Source: Toxotes chatareus | Lineage: Eukaryota > Chordata > Actinopteri > Toxotidae | Assembly: GCA_016801885.1 (NCBI GenBank) | Contig: CM028896.1 | Coordinates: forward strand, 17,871,001-17,935,000 | Length of the DNA: 64,000 nucleotides | Direction of reading: 5' to 3' | In this document: piece after piece, positions 46,401 to 58,542 of the stretch | Layout: each line of letters starts with the position of its first letter | How positions within the stretch are numbered: the stretch's first letter is position 1 | Notes under the pieces: model-generated | Database searches by the model: none | The model's input: the letters and a program-made list of their open reading frames with translations, nothing else | What the model was told of the DNA's origin: nothing | Program-made: the position numbers and the translations under genes

Positions 46401-49400
46401 GCCTTACTATACTATGGCGTTTTTATGACATTTTGAGGTCAAAAAAAATTTTGACTTTTTTTGTCGAAAAAAAAACGCCATACTATACTATGACGTTTTT
46501 ATGACATTTTGAGGTCAAAAAAATTTTTGACTTTTTTGTCCGAAAAAATATACTATACTATGACGTTTTTTATGACATTTGGTCAAAAAAATTTTGACTT
46601 TTTTGCCGATTTTGAGCGCCATACTATACTATGACGTTTTTTATGACATTTTGAGGTCAAAAAACTTTTTGACTTTTTGACTTTTTTGCGACATTTGACC
46701 CTTACTATACTATGACGTTTTTTATGACATTTTGAGGTCAAAAAATTTTGACTTTTTTGCCGAAAAAAGCGCCATACTATACTATGGCGTTTTTTATGAC
46801 ATTTGAGGTCAAAAAATTTTTGACTTTTTTGCCCGATTTTGACGCCATACTACTATACTATGACGTTTTTATGACATTTTGAGGTCAAAAAAATTTTTTG
46901 ACTTTTTGCCCGAAAAAAGCGCCATACTATACTATGACGTTTTTTATGACATTTTTCAAAAAAATTTTGACTTTTTGAGAAAAAAACATTTACTATACTA
47001 TGACGTTTTTATGACATTTTGAGGTCAAAAAATTTTTGACTTTTTTGTCCGAATGAGCGTTTTATACTATGACGTTTTTTATGACATTTTGAGGTCAAAA
47101 AAATTTTGACTTTTTTGCCGATTTTGGCCATACTATACTATGACGTTTTTTATGACATTTTGAGGTCAAAAAAATTTTTGACTTTCTTTGCCCGAAAAAA
47201 ACGCCATACTATACTATGACGTTTTTATGACATTTTGAGGTCAAAAAAAATTTTTGAGAAAAAAACGCCATACTATACTATGACGTTTTTTATGACATTT
47301 TGAGGCCAAAAAAAATTTTGACTTTTTTTGTCCGATTTTGACGCCTTACTATACTATACTATGGCGTTTTTTATGACATTTTGAGGTCAAAAATTTTTTG
47401 ACTTTTTTGCCCGAAAAGCATACTATACTATACTATGACATTTTTATGACATTTTTTGAGGTCGAAAAATTTTTATGACTTTTTGACATTTTGACGTCAT
47501 AAAAAACATTTTGGCCTTTTTGCCGAAAAAAGCGCCATACTATACTATGGCGTTTTTTATGACATTTTGAGGTCAAAAAAAATTTTTGACTTTTTGTCCA
47601 AAAAAAACATTACTATACTATGGCGTTTTTTATGACATTTTGAGGTCGAAAAAAATTTTTGACTTTTTTGCCCGAAAAAAACGCCTTACTATACTATGAC
47701 GTTTTTTTATGACATTTTGAGGTCAAAAAAAATTTTGACTTTTTTTATCCGATTTTGGCATCCTTACTATACTATGGCGTTTTTTGACATTTGAGGTCAA
47801 AAAAAATTTGACTTTTTGCCCGAAAAAAAGCGCCATACTATACTATGGCGTTTTTTATGACATTTTGAGGTCAAAAAATTTTTGACTTTTTGCCGAAAAA
47901 AACGCCATACTATACTATGACGTTTTTATGACATTTGAGGTCAAAAAAAATTTTTGACTTTTTGTCCGAAAAAAACATCATACTATACTATGACGTTTTT
48001 TATGACATTTTGAGGTCAAAAAAATTTTTTGACTTTTTTGTCCGATTTTGACATCCTTACTATACTATGACGTTTTTTATGACATTTTGAGGTCAAAAAA
48101 ATTTTGACTTTTTTGCCGATTTTAGGCCTATACTATACTATGGCGTTTTTTATGACATTTTAAAAATTTTGACTTTTTTGCCGAAAAAACGCCATACTAT
48201 ACTATGACGTTTTTATGACATTTTGAGGTCGAAAAAATTTTTTGACTTTTTTTGTCCGATTTTGACGCTTACTATACTATGACGTTTTTTATGACATTTT
48301 GAGGTCGAAAAATTTTTTGACTTTTTTGTTCGAAAAAAACGCCATACTATACTATGACGTTTTTTATGACATTTTGAGGTCGAAAATTTTTTTTGACTTT
48401 TTTTGTCCGATTTTGACGCCTTACTATACTATGACGTTTTTTATGACATTTTGAGGTGGAAAAATTTTTGACTTTTTTTGCCTGAAAAAAACGCCATACT
48501 ATACTATGACATTTTTTATGACATTTTGAGGTCGAAAATTTTTTTGACTTTTTTTGTCCGATTTTGACGCCTTACTATACTATGACGTTTTTCATGACAT
48601 TTTGAGGTCGAAAAAAATTTTGACTTTCTTTGCCCGAAAAAAAAAACGCCATACTATACTATGACGTTTTTTATGACATTTTGAGGTCAAAATTTTTTTT
48701 GACATTTTTTGTCCGATTTTGACGTCGTACTACATTATGACGTTTTTTTATGACATTTTGAGGTCGAAAATTTTTTTGACTTTTTTTGTCCGATTTTGAC
48801 GCCTTACTATACTATGATGTTTTTTTATGACATTTTGAGGTCGAAAAATTTTTTGACTTTTTTTGCCTGAAAAAAAACGCCATACTATACTATGACGTTT
48901 TTTATGACATTTTGAGGTCGAAAAAATTTTTGACTTTTTCCGATTTTGACGCCTTACTATACTATGACGTTTTTTATGACATTTTGAGAGTCGAAAAATT
49001 TTTGACTTTTTGTTCAAAAAAAGCCATACTATACTATGACGTTTTTATGAAATTTTGTCGTCGAAAAAATTTTGACTTTTTGCCGAAAAAAACGCCATAC
49101 TATACTATGACGCGTTTTTTATGACATTTTGAGGTCGAAAAAATTTTTGACTTTTTTGTCCGATTTTGACGCCTTACTATACTATGATGTTTTTTTTATG
49201 ACATTTTGATTTCAAAAAATTTTTTACTTTTTTGTCCGATTTTGACGCCATACTATACTATATGACGCGTTTTTATGACATTTTGAGGTCGAAAAAATTT
49301 TGACTTTTTTTGACGAAAAAAACGCCATATACTATACTATGACGTTTTTTTTTATGACATTTTGAGGTCGAAATTTTTTTGACTTTTTTGTCCCGAAAAA

Positions 49401-52400
49401 AACGCCATACTATACTATGACGTTTTTTATGACATTTTGAGGTCGAAAAATTTTTGACTTTTTTGTTGAAAAAAACGCATACTATACTATGACGTTTTTA
49501 TGACATTTTGAGGTCGAAAAAAATTTAGACTTTTTTTGCCCGAAAAAAACGCCATACTATACTATGACGTTTTTTATGACATTTTGAGGTCGAAAATTTT
49601 TTTGACTTTTTTTGTCCGATTTTGACGCCTTACTATACTATGACGTTTTTTATGACATTTTGAGGTCGAAAAAATTTTGACTTTTTTTGCCTGAAAAAAA
49701 CGCCATATTATACTATGACATTTTTTATGACATTTTGAGGTCGAAAAAATTTTGACTTTTTTGTTCGAAAAAACGCCATACTATACTATACTATGACGTT
49801 TTTTATGACATTTTGAGGTCGAAAAATTTTTTTACATTTTTTGCCCGAAAAAAACGCCATACTATACTATGACGTTTTTTATGACATTTTGAGGTCAAAA
49901 TTTTTTTTGACATTTTTTGTCCGATTTTGACGTCGTACTACATTATGACGTTTTTTTATGACATTTTGAGGTCAAAAAATTTTTGACTTTTTTGTCCGAT
50001 TTTGACGCCTTATACTATACTATGATGTTTTTTATGACATTTTGAGGTCGAAAAATTTTTTGACTTTTTTTGTTTGAAAAAAAACGCCATACTATACTAT
50101 ACTATGACGTTTTTATGACATTTTGAGGTCGAAAATTTTTTTTGACTTTTTTTGCGCGAAAAAAACGCCATACTATACTATGACGTTTTTAATGAAATTT
50201 TGTCGTCGAAAAAAATTTTGACTTTTTTTGCCCGAAAAAAAACCGCCATACTATACTATGACGTTTTTTATGACATTTTGAGGTCGAAAATTTTTTTGAC
50301 TTTTTTTGTCCGAAAAAAACGCCATACTATACTATGACGTTTTTTATGACATTTTGAGGTCGAAAAAATTTTTGACTTTTTTTGCCCGAAAAAAACGCCA
50401 TACTATACTATGACATTTTTTATGACATTTTGAGGTCGAAATTTTTTTTGACTTTTTTTGTCCGATTTTGACGCCTTACTATACTATGACGTTTTTTATG
50501 ACATTTTGATTTCGAAAAAATTTTTGACTTTTTTTGTCCGATTTTGACGCCTTACTATACTATGACGTTTTTTATGACATTTTGAGGTCGAAAAATTTTT
50601 GACTTTTTTTGCCCGAAAAAAACGCCATACTATACTATGACGTTTTTAATGACATTTTGAGGTCGAAAAAAATTTTGACTTTTTTTGCACGAAAAAAACG
50701 CCATACTATACTATGACGTTTTTTATGACATTTTGCGGTCGAAATTTTTTTTGACTTTTTTTGTCCGAAAAAAACGCCATACTATACTATGACGTTTTTT
50801 ATGACATTTTGAGGTCGAAAATTTTTTTGACTTTTTTTGTCCGATTTTGACGCCTTACTATACTATGACGTTTTTTATGACATTTTGAGGTCGAAAAAAT
50901 TTTGACTTTATTTGCCTGAAAAAAACGCCATACTATACTATGACATTTTTTATGACATTTTGAGGTCGAAAATTTTTTTGACTTTTTTTGTCCGATTTTG
51001 ACGGCTTACTATACTATGACGTTGTTTTATGACATTTTGAGGTCGAAAAATTTTTTGACTTTTTTTGTCCGAAAAAAACGCCATACTATACTATGACGTT
51101 TTTTATGACATTTTGAGGTCGAAAAAATTTTTGACTTTTTGTGCCCGAAAAAAACGCCATACTATACTATGACGCTTTTTATGACATTTGAGGTCGAAAA
51201 AATTTTTGACTTTTTGCCGAAAAACCGCCATACTATACTATGACGTTTTTATGACATTTTGAGGTCGAAAATTTTTTTGACTTTTTTTGTCCGATTTTGA
51301 CGCCTTACTATACTATGATGTTTTTTATGACATTTTGATTTCGAAAAATTTTTTTACTTTTTTTGTCCGATTTTGACGCCTTACTATACTATGACGTTTT
51401 TAATGACATTTTGAGGTCGAAAAAATTTTTGACTTTTTGCCAAAAAAAACGCCATACTATATACTATGACGTTTTTAATGACATTTTGAGGTCGAAAAAA
51501 TTTTTGACTTTTTTTGCACGAAAAAAACGCCATACTATACTATGACGTTTTTTATGACATTTTGCGGTCGAAAATTTTTTTTGACTTTTTTGTCCGAAAA
51601 AATACTATATACTATGACGTTTTTTATGACATTTTGAGGTCGAAAAAATTTTTGACTTTTTGCCGAAAAAAAAGCCATACTATACTATGACGTTTTTTTG
51701 ACATTTTGAGGTCGAAAAAAATTTTTTTTTGACTTTTTTGTGCCGATTTTGACGCCTTACTATACTATGACGTTTTTTATGACATTTTGAGGTCGAAAAA
51801 TTTTTTTTTGACTTTTTGTCCGATTTTGACGCCATACTATACTATGACGCTTTTTATGACATTTTGAGGTCGAAAAAATTTTGACTTTTTGTTCAAAAAA
51901 AAACGCCATACTATACTATGACGTTTTTATGACATTTTGAGGTCGAAAAAAATTTTGACTTTTTGCCAAAAAAAACCATACTATACTATGACGTTTTTTT
52001 ATGACATTTTGAGGTCGAAAAATTTTTGACTTTTTACCTGAAAAAACGCCATACTATACTATGACATTTTTATGACATTTTGAGGTCGAAAAAAATTTGA
52101 CTTTTTTGTTCGAAAAAAACCGCCATACTATACTATGACGTTTTTTATGACATTTTGAGGTCGAAAATTTTTTTGACTTTTTTTGTCCGATTTTGACGCC
52201 TTACTATACTATGACGTTTTTTATGACATTTTGAGGTCGAAATTTTTTTGACTTTTTTTGTCCGATTTTGACGCCTTACTATACTATGACGTTTTTTATG
52301 ACATTTTGAGGTCGAAAAAAATTTTGACTTTTTGTTCGAAAAAACGCCATACTATACTATGACGTTTTTTATGACATTTTGAGGTCGAAAAAATTTTTGA

Positions 52401-53103
52401 CTTTTTTCCGAAAAAAACGCCATACTATACTATGACGTTTTTTATGACATTTTGAGGTCGAAAAAAAATTTGACTTTTTTTGTCCGATTTTGACGCCATA
52501 CTATATTATGACGACGTTTTTATGACATTTTGAGGTCGAAAAAATTTTGACTTTTTGTTCAAAAAAACGCCATACTATACTATGACGCTTTTTTATGACA
52601 TTTTGAGGTCGAAAAAAATTTGACTTTTTGCCGAAAAAACGCCATACTATACTATGACGTTTTTTATGACATTTTGAGGTCGAAAAAATTTTGACTTTTT
52701 TGTCCGATTTTGACGCCTATACTATACTATGACGTTTTTTATGACATTTTGAGGTCGAAAAAATTTTTGACTTTTTTTGCCTGAAAAAAACGCCATACTA
52801 TACTATGACGTTTTTTATGACATTTTGAGGTCAAAAATTTTTTTAACTTTCTTTGGCCGATTTTTACGGCTTAGTATGAACTTTTTTTTATGACATTTTG
52901 AGGTCAAAAAATTTTTTGACTTTTTTTGGCAGATTTTGACGCCTTACTATACTATCACGTTTTTTTTTATGACATTTTGAGGTAAAAAATTTTTTTGACT
53001 TTTTTTGGCCGATTTTGACGCCTTACTATACTATGAGCTTTTTTATGACATTTTGACGTCAAAATTTTTTTTGACTTTTATTGGCCAATTTTGACGCCTT
53101 TAT
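40412..53103. repeat. 76-bp AT-rich satellite array, main block
   Basis: Tandem monomers of about 76 bp (range about 68-80), roughly 170 copies by length. Parts in order: TACTATACTATGACG, six T, ATGACATTTTGAGGTC, an A-run then a T-run, GAC, a T-run, then one of two endings. Type A ends GCCCGAAAAAAACGCCA; type B ends GTCCGATTTTGACGCCT. The centre GTCAAAAAAATTTTTTGAC is nearly palindromic. Before about 48,200 monomers usually read GGTCAAAA and often CTATGGCG, with shorter and more variable T-runs; after that they usually read GGTCGAAAA and CTATGACG. 76 is not a multiple of three, so the YDILRSKKF-like translations are by-products. Function is unknown. Confidence 0.95.
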
Positions 53104-53110
53104 ATTTGTA

Positions 53111-53876
53111 AGGATTTTGTGTGGACCTTACATCATCAATCAATTAGCAGGGCACTGCAGGGAATTGAACCCCACCCTAGTGTACTAGGTGTACCATAAC
53201 CAGTGCCTTTTGCTTTTTGAAGTGATGTAAAGGTAAAGCAAAATGCATTTTTCAACAACATTTCTTAAATATTGTGTTATGAACATATGTAGTTAGAATG
53301 AGATATGGTATTCATGGAAATGCTGTTGTAATGCAGGAAAGAATAATACTTTGAATAATGACATATATGTACAGTATGTATTACACAGAAAAAGAGCATG
53401 TGAACTTGAGTCCATGTTAGACCAAACATTGTATCCCAGGCTTATCTTATCTTACTACTTTTTACTATAACACTGTGGGCCTAGGGAGCATACATAAAAC
53501 GGCGGTGTCCCTGATGAAATGATCCTCTGAATACTCAGAGGATCTGCTGTCATCCAAAGCTAAATCTTCACTATCTTTAGAAATACACGATTAATTACAA
53601 CATAATTCCCACCACACACTTACAATGTAGTACAAACATATGTTATGTAAAAACACACACCTCATGCTTTTATGCTACCTGCATAACACCTGCTGACACC
53701 TCCTGGATTGGTGTGGCATCCACCTGTCACAACACAACACAGGAATATATACAAATAATTGCCACAATACATATAACATCAAATTGTGTGTTTTCAACAA
53801 CTTACACTATGACAACCATGTAAATGACCACATATAAGTTGCATACCTGCTGTTTTGCCATGGAACAGCCTCTTCC
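53111..53876 (-). mobile_element. Truncated transposon piece inside the satellite (copy A)
   Basis: Both sides are satellite monomers. The left part (53,111-53,365) matches 55,728-55,985 with many differences, while the right part (53,378-53,876) matches 56,987-57,483 almost base for base. The roughly 1,000 bp lying between these parts in the other copy, including the Helitron-type ORF, are absent here. The right edge falls inside a putative exon of the other copy, so this is a fragment rather than an element with its own ends. I saw no target-site duplication or Helitron-style terminus. Confidence 0.75.
53151..53207 (-). other. tRNA-like hairpin sequence (copy A)
   Basis: Minus strand, 57 nt. 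GGCACTG at the start pairs with CAGTGCC at the end like an acceptor stem. GGGTTCAATTCCC resembles the T-arm and internal B-box promoter of tRNA genes. In the middle, CCTAGTACACTAGG is a perfect inverted repeat. The length is too short for a normal tRNA and a D-arm is missing. The same structure occurs at 55,768-55,824. It may be a decayed tRNA-derived SINE head or a hairpin belonging to the transposon. Confidence 0.45.
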
Positions 53877-55128
53877 AAAAATTTTGACTTTTTTGCCTGA
53901 AAAAACGCCTTACTATACTATGACGTTTTTTATGACATTTTGAGGTCGAAAAAATTTTTGACTTTTTTTGCCCGAAAAAAACGCCATATTATACTATGAC
54001 GTTTTTTATGACATTTTGAGGTCGAAAAAATTTTTGACTTTTTTTGCCGGAAAAAACGCCATACTATACTATGACGTTTTTTATGACATTTTGAGGTCGA
54101 AAAATTTTTTGACTTTTTTTGGTCGATTTTGACGCCTTACTATACTATGACGTTTTTTATGACAGTTTGAGGTCGAAAAAATGTTTGACTTTTTTTGCCC
54201 AAAAAAACACGCCATACTATGATGTTTTTTATGACATTTTGAGGTCGAAAAAATTTTTGATTTTTTTTCTGCCGATTTTGACGTCTTACTATACTATGAC
54301 GTTTTTTATGACATTTTGAGGTCGAAAAAAATTTTTGACTTTTTTTGCCCGATTTTGACGCCATACTATACTAAAACGTTTTTTATGACATTTTGAGGTC
54401 GAAAAAATTTTGACTTTTTGTTCGAAAAAAACGCTCATACTATACTATGACGTTTTTTATCACATTTGACAAAAATTTTTGACTTTTTGTCGAAAAAACG
54501 TTACTTATGACTTTTTTATGACATTTTGGTTTTTGACTTTTTTTGGTCGATTTTGACGCCTTACTATACTATGACGTTTTTTATGACATTTTGAGGTCGA
54601 AAAAAATTTTGACTTTTTTTGGCCGATTTTGACGCCTTACTATACTATGACGTTTTTTATGACATTTTGAGGTCGAAAATTTTTTTGACTTTTTTTGCCC
54701 GAAAAAAACGCCATACTATACTATGACGTTTTTTATGATATTTTGAGGTCGAAAAAAATTTTGACTTTTTTTGCCTGAAAAAAACGCCTTACTATACTAT
54801 GACGTTTTTTATGACATTTTGAGGTCGAAAAATTTTTTGACTTTTTTTGGTCGATTTTGACGCCTTACTATACTATGACGTTTTTTATGACATTTTGAGG
54901 TCGAAAAAATTTTGACTTTTTTTGCCAGAAAAAAACGCCTTACTATACTATGACGTTTTTTATGACATTTTGAGGTCAAAAAATTTTTTGACTTTTTTTG
55001 CCCGATTTTGACACCTGACTATACTATGTTTTTTATGACATTTTGAGGTCAAAAATTTTTTTTGACTTTTTTTGCCCGATTTTGACGCCTGACTATACTA
55101 TGACGTTTTTTATGACATTTTTACGCCT
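53877..55128. repeat. 76-bp satellite array, second block
   Basis: About 16 further monomers of the GGTCGAAAA kind, directly continuing the array on the other side of the inserted transposon piece. A few copies are damaged around 54,465-54,535. The last copies read GACACCTGACTATAC and GACGCCTGACTATAC before the array ends near 55,128. Confidence 0.9.
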
Positions 55129-55727
55129 TCATGACTAAAAGTTGTGAAACGGTTTGGTCTGGGTTACACAGTCTGGCTGTGGCGCCACCACGAAACAGGC
55201 CCTTTACAGACACACAGGAAATGGATTTATTAGTTCCTGTATTTCCCACATATTTCATCCAATGTGGATCAAACTTTGCAGTCATGTTGATCATGTGATT
55301 CAGAACAGATTGATGTACTGATCTCATGATACACAAATAGCGTCAACTACTGGGAATAGGAAATGTGTATATTTTTCATGTAGTGACGTATTTTTTCATG
55401 AAAGCAGACTAGATGAAAAGGAATGATCATCATACAAATGAGAAGACAGTGACATGCTCACATTATGCTACACACATACAGCACCTACTGGGGGAGAAGA
55501 CATGTCTTTTGTACATGTGTATGTCTCCATATATCTGGAGAGCAGATGAGATTAGGGCTGTTGGAAAGAAGAGAAGATAGTGGAGGCACTGGTGCAGTTG
55601 AGCTCCTTTTACTTGGAGCCATAACTGTCTTTTTATGTTAGTGTGCCATGTGAGCTATATAATGGAAATACATACATTCTACATAGATGTGTTAACATGG
55701 AGTTGTCATGACAAGCTGTGTAGATTT
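55129..55727. other. Unassigned repeat-like sequence next to the array
   Basis: No gene recognised. Motifs such as GTGTGGCGCCACC-like sequence near 55,180, CCAATGTGGATCAAACTTTG and ACTACTGGGAATAGGAAATG recall a tandem or dispersed fish repeat with CGCCACCTACTGG-type cores. The 71-codon minus-strand ORF (55,121-55,336) lies in this repeat and is probably not a gene. Confidence 0.4.
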
Positions 55728-55767
55728 AGGATTTTGTGTGGATATTACATCATCAATCTATTAGCAG

Positions 55768-55824
55768 GGCACTGCAGGGAATTGAACCCCACCCTAGTGT
55801 ACTAGGTGTACCATAACCAGTGCC
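55768..55824 (-). other. tRNA-like hairpin sequence (copy B)
   Basis: Identical architecture to 53,151-53,207: a 7-bp terminal stem GGCACTG/CAGTGCC, a B-box-like GGGTTCAATTCCC and an internal palindrome CCTAGTACACTAGG. The 57-nt core is conserved between the two copies while the flanks differ, which may hint at constraint or simply recent exchange. Confidence 0.45.
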
Positions 55825-56083
55825 TTTTGCTTTTTGAAGTGATGTAAAGGTAAAGCCAAAACCTATATTTCAACAGCATTTCTTAAATATTGTGTTATCA
55901 ATATAGCTAATTAGAATGAGATATCGCACTTGTGGAAATGTTGTTGTAATGTAGGAAAGAAAACCTTACTTTGAATAATGTATATGACACGTATGTAGGT
56001 ATTTCTGCTATAAAATCAAAATATGGATTTATGACATCTCATCTGTAATGTGTTATGTATGCATTGTGTCAACAAACTGATAC

Positions 56084-56900
56084 TCATTTATATGTCAGCT
56101 TTCTTTTTAGTTTAACAGGCAACAAAGATCCTTCCATATTAGAACTAGGCAACAAACTATCAGTACGCGTGATGTTTGCAGGAACACATGTTAAACTATT
56201 AAGACGCTGTAGCTCTGGTGGAATGGGGTCCAATTTTAAATTGTTGACAGCACTTTCTGGACGCAATTGACTATTACTCAGCTTAACATGACACAAATCA
56301 CATATCCATAATTCACCCCTACTTGTATTTATAATAGCACATGGCACCTCACAATCCTGATTACACTTGTGCAAGTAGTCTTCACTAATGCACTTCTCAG
56401 CAATAGAACCAGGCTTTTGTTTATACAGATCAAATTTACAATGTATAACCTGATCTCTCAACTTCTGACACACAGAACACACAAATCCAGGACCATATTT
56501 TACTTTTCTAAAAAACATTCCAAAACAAAATCAAAGGCTTCTGACTTATTTTTGACTTCTTTCCGTCTTAATTTGGTATTTGACAACAATTGTTGTTTTA
56601 AGAACATTCATAATACTTCTTGTAATTTTTTGTCTGTGTAAGCTATCTTGCTGATATTTGTCAATACTTACTCTTTTAACCCTCTCCCTGTGCTGGGTAT
56701 CTTGCTGATACTTGTCAATGTTTTGTTTCTTAACCTTCAGCTTATGCAAAGGATCTTGGTGATATTTGGCCATGCTATGTTTCAGATACTTCTCTGTACA
56801 GCGATCCTTCACATTCTGTCTGTGTAGATTTTTCCGATACTTGTTCACAGTTTTCTCTTTACATCTCTGTTGATGCAAGAGGTTCCTGTGACACTTCGTT
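56084..56900 (-). pseudogene. Helitron helicase-type protein, N-terminal part, broken
   Basis: Helitron rolling-circle transposons encode a long Rep/helicase protein. In vertebrate copies it is preceded by a basic repeat region and a zinc-ribbon-like region (DUF6570 as I recall). Here, from 56,878 downward, the minus strand encodes basic repeats of about 21 residues (KYRKNLHRQNVK, KYHQDPLHKLKVK, KYQQDTQHRERVK, KYQQDSLHRQK). After frameshifts near 56,520-56,570 it continues KVKYGPGFVCSVCQKL, ELWICDLCHVKL and LKLDPIPPELQRLNSL, typical of the second region. Then about 35 residues are missing before TCVPANI and EGSLLPVKLKRKLTYK, after which a stop follows. At least two frameshifts, one internal deletion and loss of everything downstream make it a pseudogene. 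Confidence 0.8.
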
Positions 56901-57070
56901 TTATCATTTTGTCTATATTGTTCTCTGTATGACTGCTGTCATGATACCTGTGGATATCTATGAAAGCCTTTTTTCTTCTCAAGAATGTATTACACAGAAA
57001 AGAGCATGTGAACTTGAGTCCATGTTAGACCAAACATTGTATCCCAGGCTTATCTTATCTTACTACTTTA

Positions 57071-58542
57071 CTATAACACTGTGGGCCTAGGGAGCATACG
57101 CAAAACGGCGGTGTCCCTGATGAAATGATCCTCTGAATACTCAGAGGATCTGCTGTCATCCAAAGCTAAATCTTCACTATCTTTAGAAATACACGATTAA
57201 TTACAACATAATTCCCACACACACTTACAATGTAGTACAAACATATGTTATGTAAAAACCACACACCTCATGCTTTGCGTCTACCTGCATAACACCTGCT
57301 GACACCTCCTGGATTGGTGTGGCATCCACCTGTCACAACACAACACAGGAATATATACAAATAATTGCCACAATACATATAACATCAAATTGTGTGTTTT
57401 CAACAACTTACACTATGACAACCATGTAAAATGACCACATATAAGTTGCATACCTGCTGTTTTGCCATGGAACAGCCTCTTCCCTTGTGCTCCACTCTGG
57501 ATTTCTGATAAACACACAAGAATTTGTTTAGAACACTTTTCACAGTAATACTTTTACTAAACTAAACATGGCAAAACCTTTCTCACATAACACAATATAT
57601 ACTTTTTTATACCTTGGCAACAAATGTGCTCTCAGGAACTCCACCAAGCTCAGATGGGACAACATGGTTCATGGCCTCCAACAAGCCGGGGCTGAACTTG
57701 ATGGGATTCAAAGGGATGAAGCGCTCTTTCATCACCACACGCATTGCAGGCATCCATGAAAAAAAATATAACACATCATTGAATTTCACACAAACAACAC
57801 ACACAAACTGCATCAAATCATAGGTCACACTACACAGTTTATTACCCTGCTGCCTCGTTTGCTGGGTAGAAGCAGTTCTGGTGGTGATCTCCACGGAGCC
57901 ACAGCTGCTGGTTTGGGTGCTGCTGTCTGCAGTAGCTGAAAACATGAACAAGAACCAAACCACATTATGTTATACAATCTTATACACACACACTTACACA
58001 TAAAACCTACACATCACTTACAATAATGCTGTTTTACTCACTTACCATATATACAGCAGCAAACATGGAATCCACAAGCACTGGCATCCCATGATCATCA
58101 CTTCAATGCACCTGCAATATATGACACATGTCAATATTTCTTGCAAACACTAAACACTCCACAGCTTTGTGTTATGTCATCTCAACTGTTCATGGAAAAA
58201 TGATCAGCAACATGCCAATACTTCACACCTAGATATTACATAACAAAAACATGGAGTTAGACCTCTGAGCATGTAACCCACAGTACAGACACATACAGTA
58301 ACACCTACCCACAGATGGTGCAACACGATGATACTCCTGTCGCAGCAGTTCCTGCAGCTCCACAGCAACATTCAGTCCACAACACACACCTGTGAAAGAC
58401 ACTTCGTTTTAGACGCTGTTGTCCTTAAATCTGTCACACATGCAACTTCCTTTGACTTTTTACTTTACCTTTTCCCATCGACTGCAAATGCTGTGCAACA
58501 AACTGTGAAAGTCAGCTGAAGCCTCATCCACAGTGCGACTGG
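57071..58542 (-). pseudogene. Row of spliceable exon-like segments, unidentified, probably decayed
   Basis: Minus-strand segments, each with AG before and GT after: 58469-58542, 58309-58389, 58046-58111, 57846-57935, 57613-57723, 57454-57504, 57285-57329, then 57071-57180 ending in a stop. Readings look protein-like: SRTVDEASADFHSLLHSI, VAVELQELLRQEYHRVAPSV, MPVLVDSMFAAVYM, WRSPPELLLPSKRG, FIPLNPIKFSPGLLEAMNHV, and DSEDLALDDSRSSEYSED in the last. The three middle exons join in phase 0. Elsewhere phases clash or a stop intervenes, so either I have boundaries wrong or it is a dead copy. I recognise no family. It may be a host gene fragment captured by the Helitron or another transposon's gene. 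The last segments recur in copy A. Confidence 0.35.

Larger units (their letters stand above)
55728..57483 (-). mobile_element. Helitron-type transposon remnant (copy B)
   Basis: Minus-strand element containing a broken Helitron N-terminal ORF (next entry). On its downstream side is the tRNA-like hairpin at 55,768-55,824. On its upstream side are segments that also read as short exons (57,071-57,504). Copy A at 53,111-53,876 is a shortened relative. True element ends (5'-TC, 3'-CTRR) were not found, and the tyrosine-type Rep nuclease and helicase domains are absent from the window, so the element is incomplete. Confidence 0.65.

Noticed and set aside
40412..55128. Repeated ORFs reading YYDVFYDILRSKKFLTF on plus and KKRHSIV on minus in the satellite
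   Set aside because: They come from the 76-bp monomer, which is not a multiple of three. Frames stay open only where indels happen to restore phase, and no start context or splice signal is shared.
40412..55128. CRISPR-like regular repeats
   Set aside because: Repeats are adjacent variants of one 76-bp satellite with no unique spacers, in a vertebrate genome.
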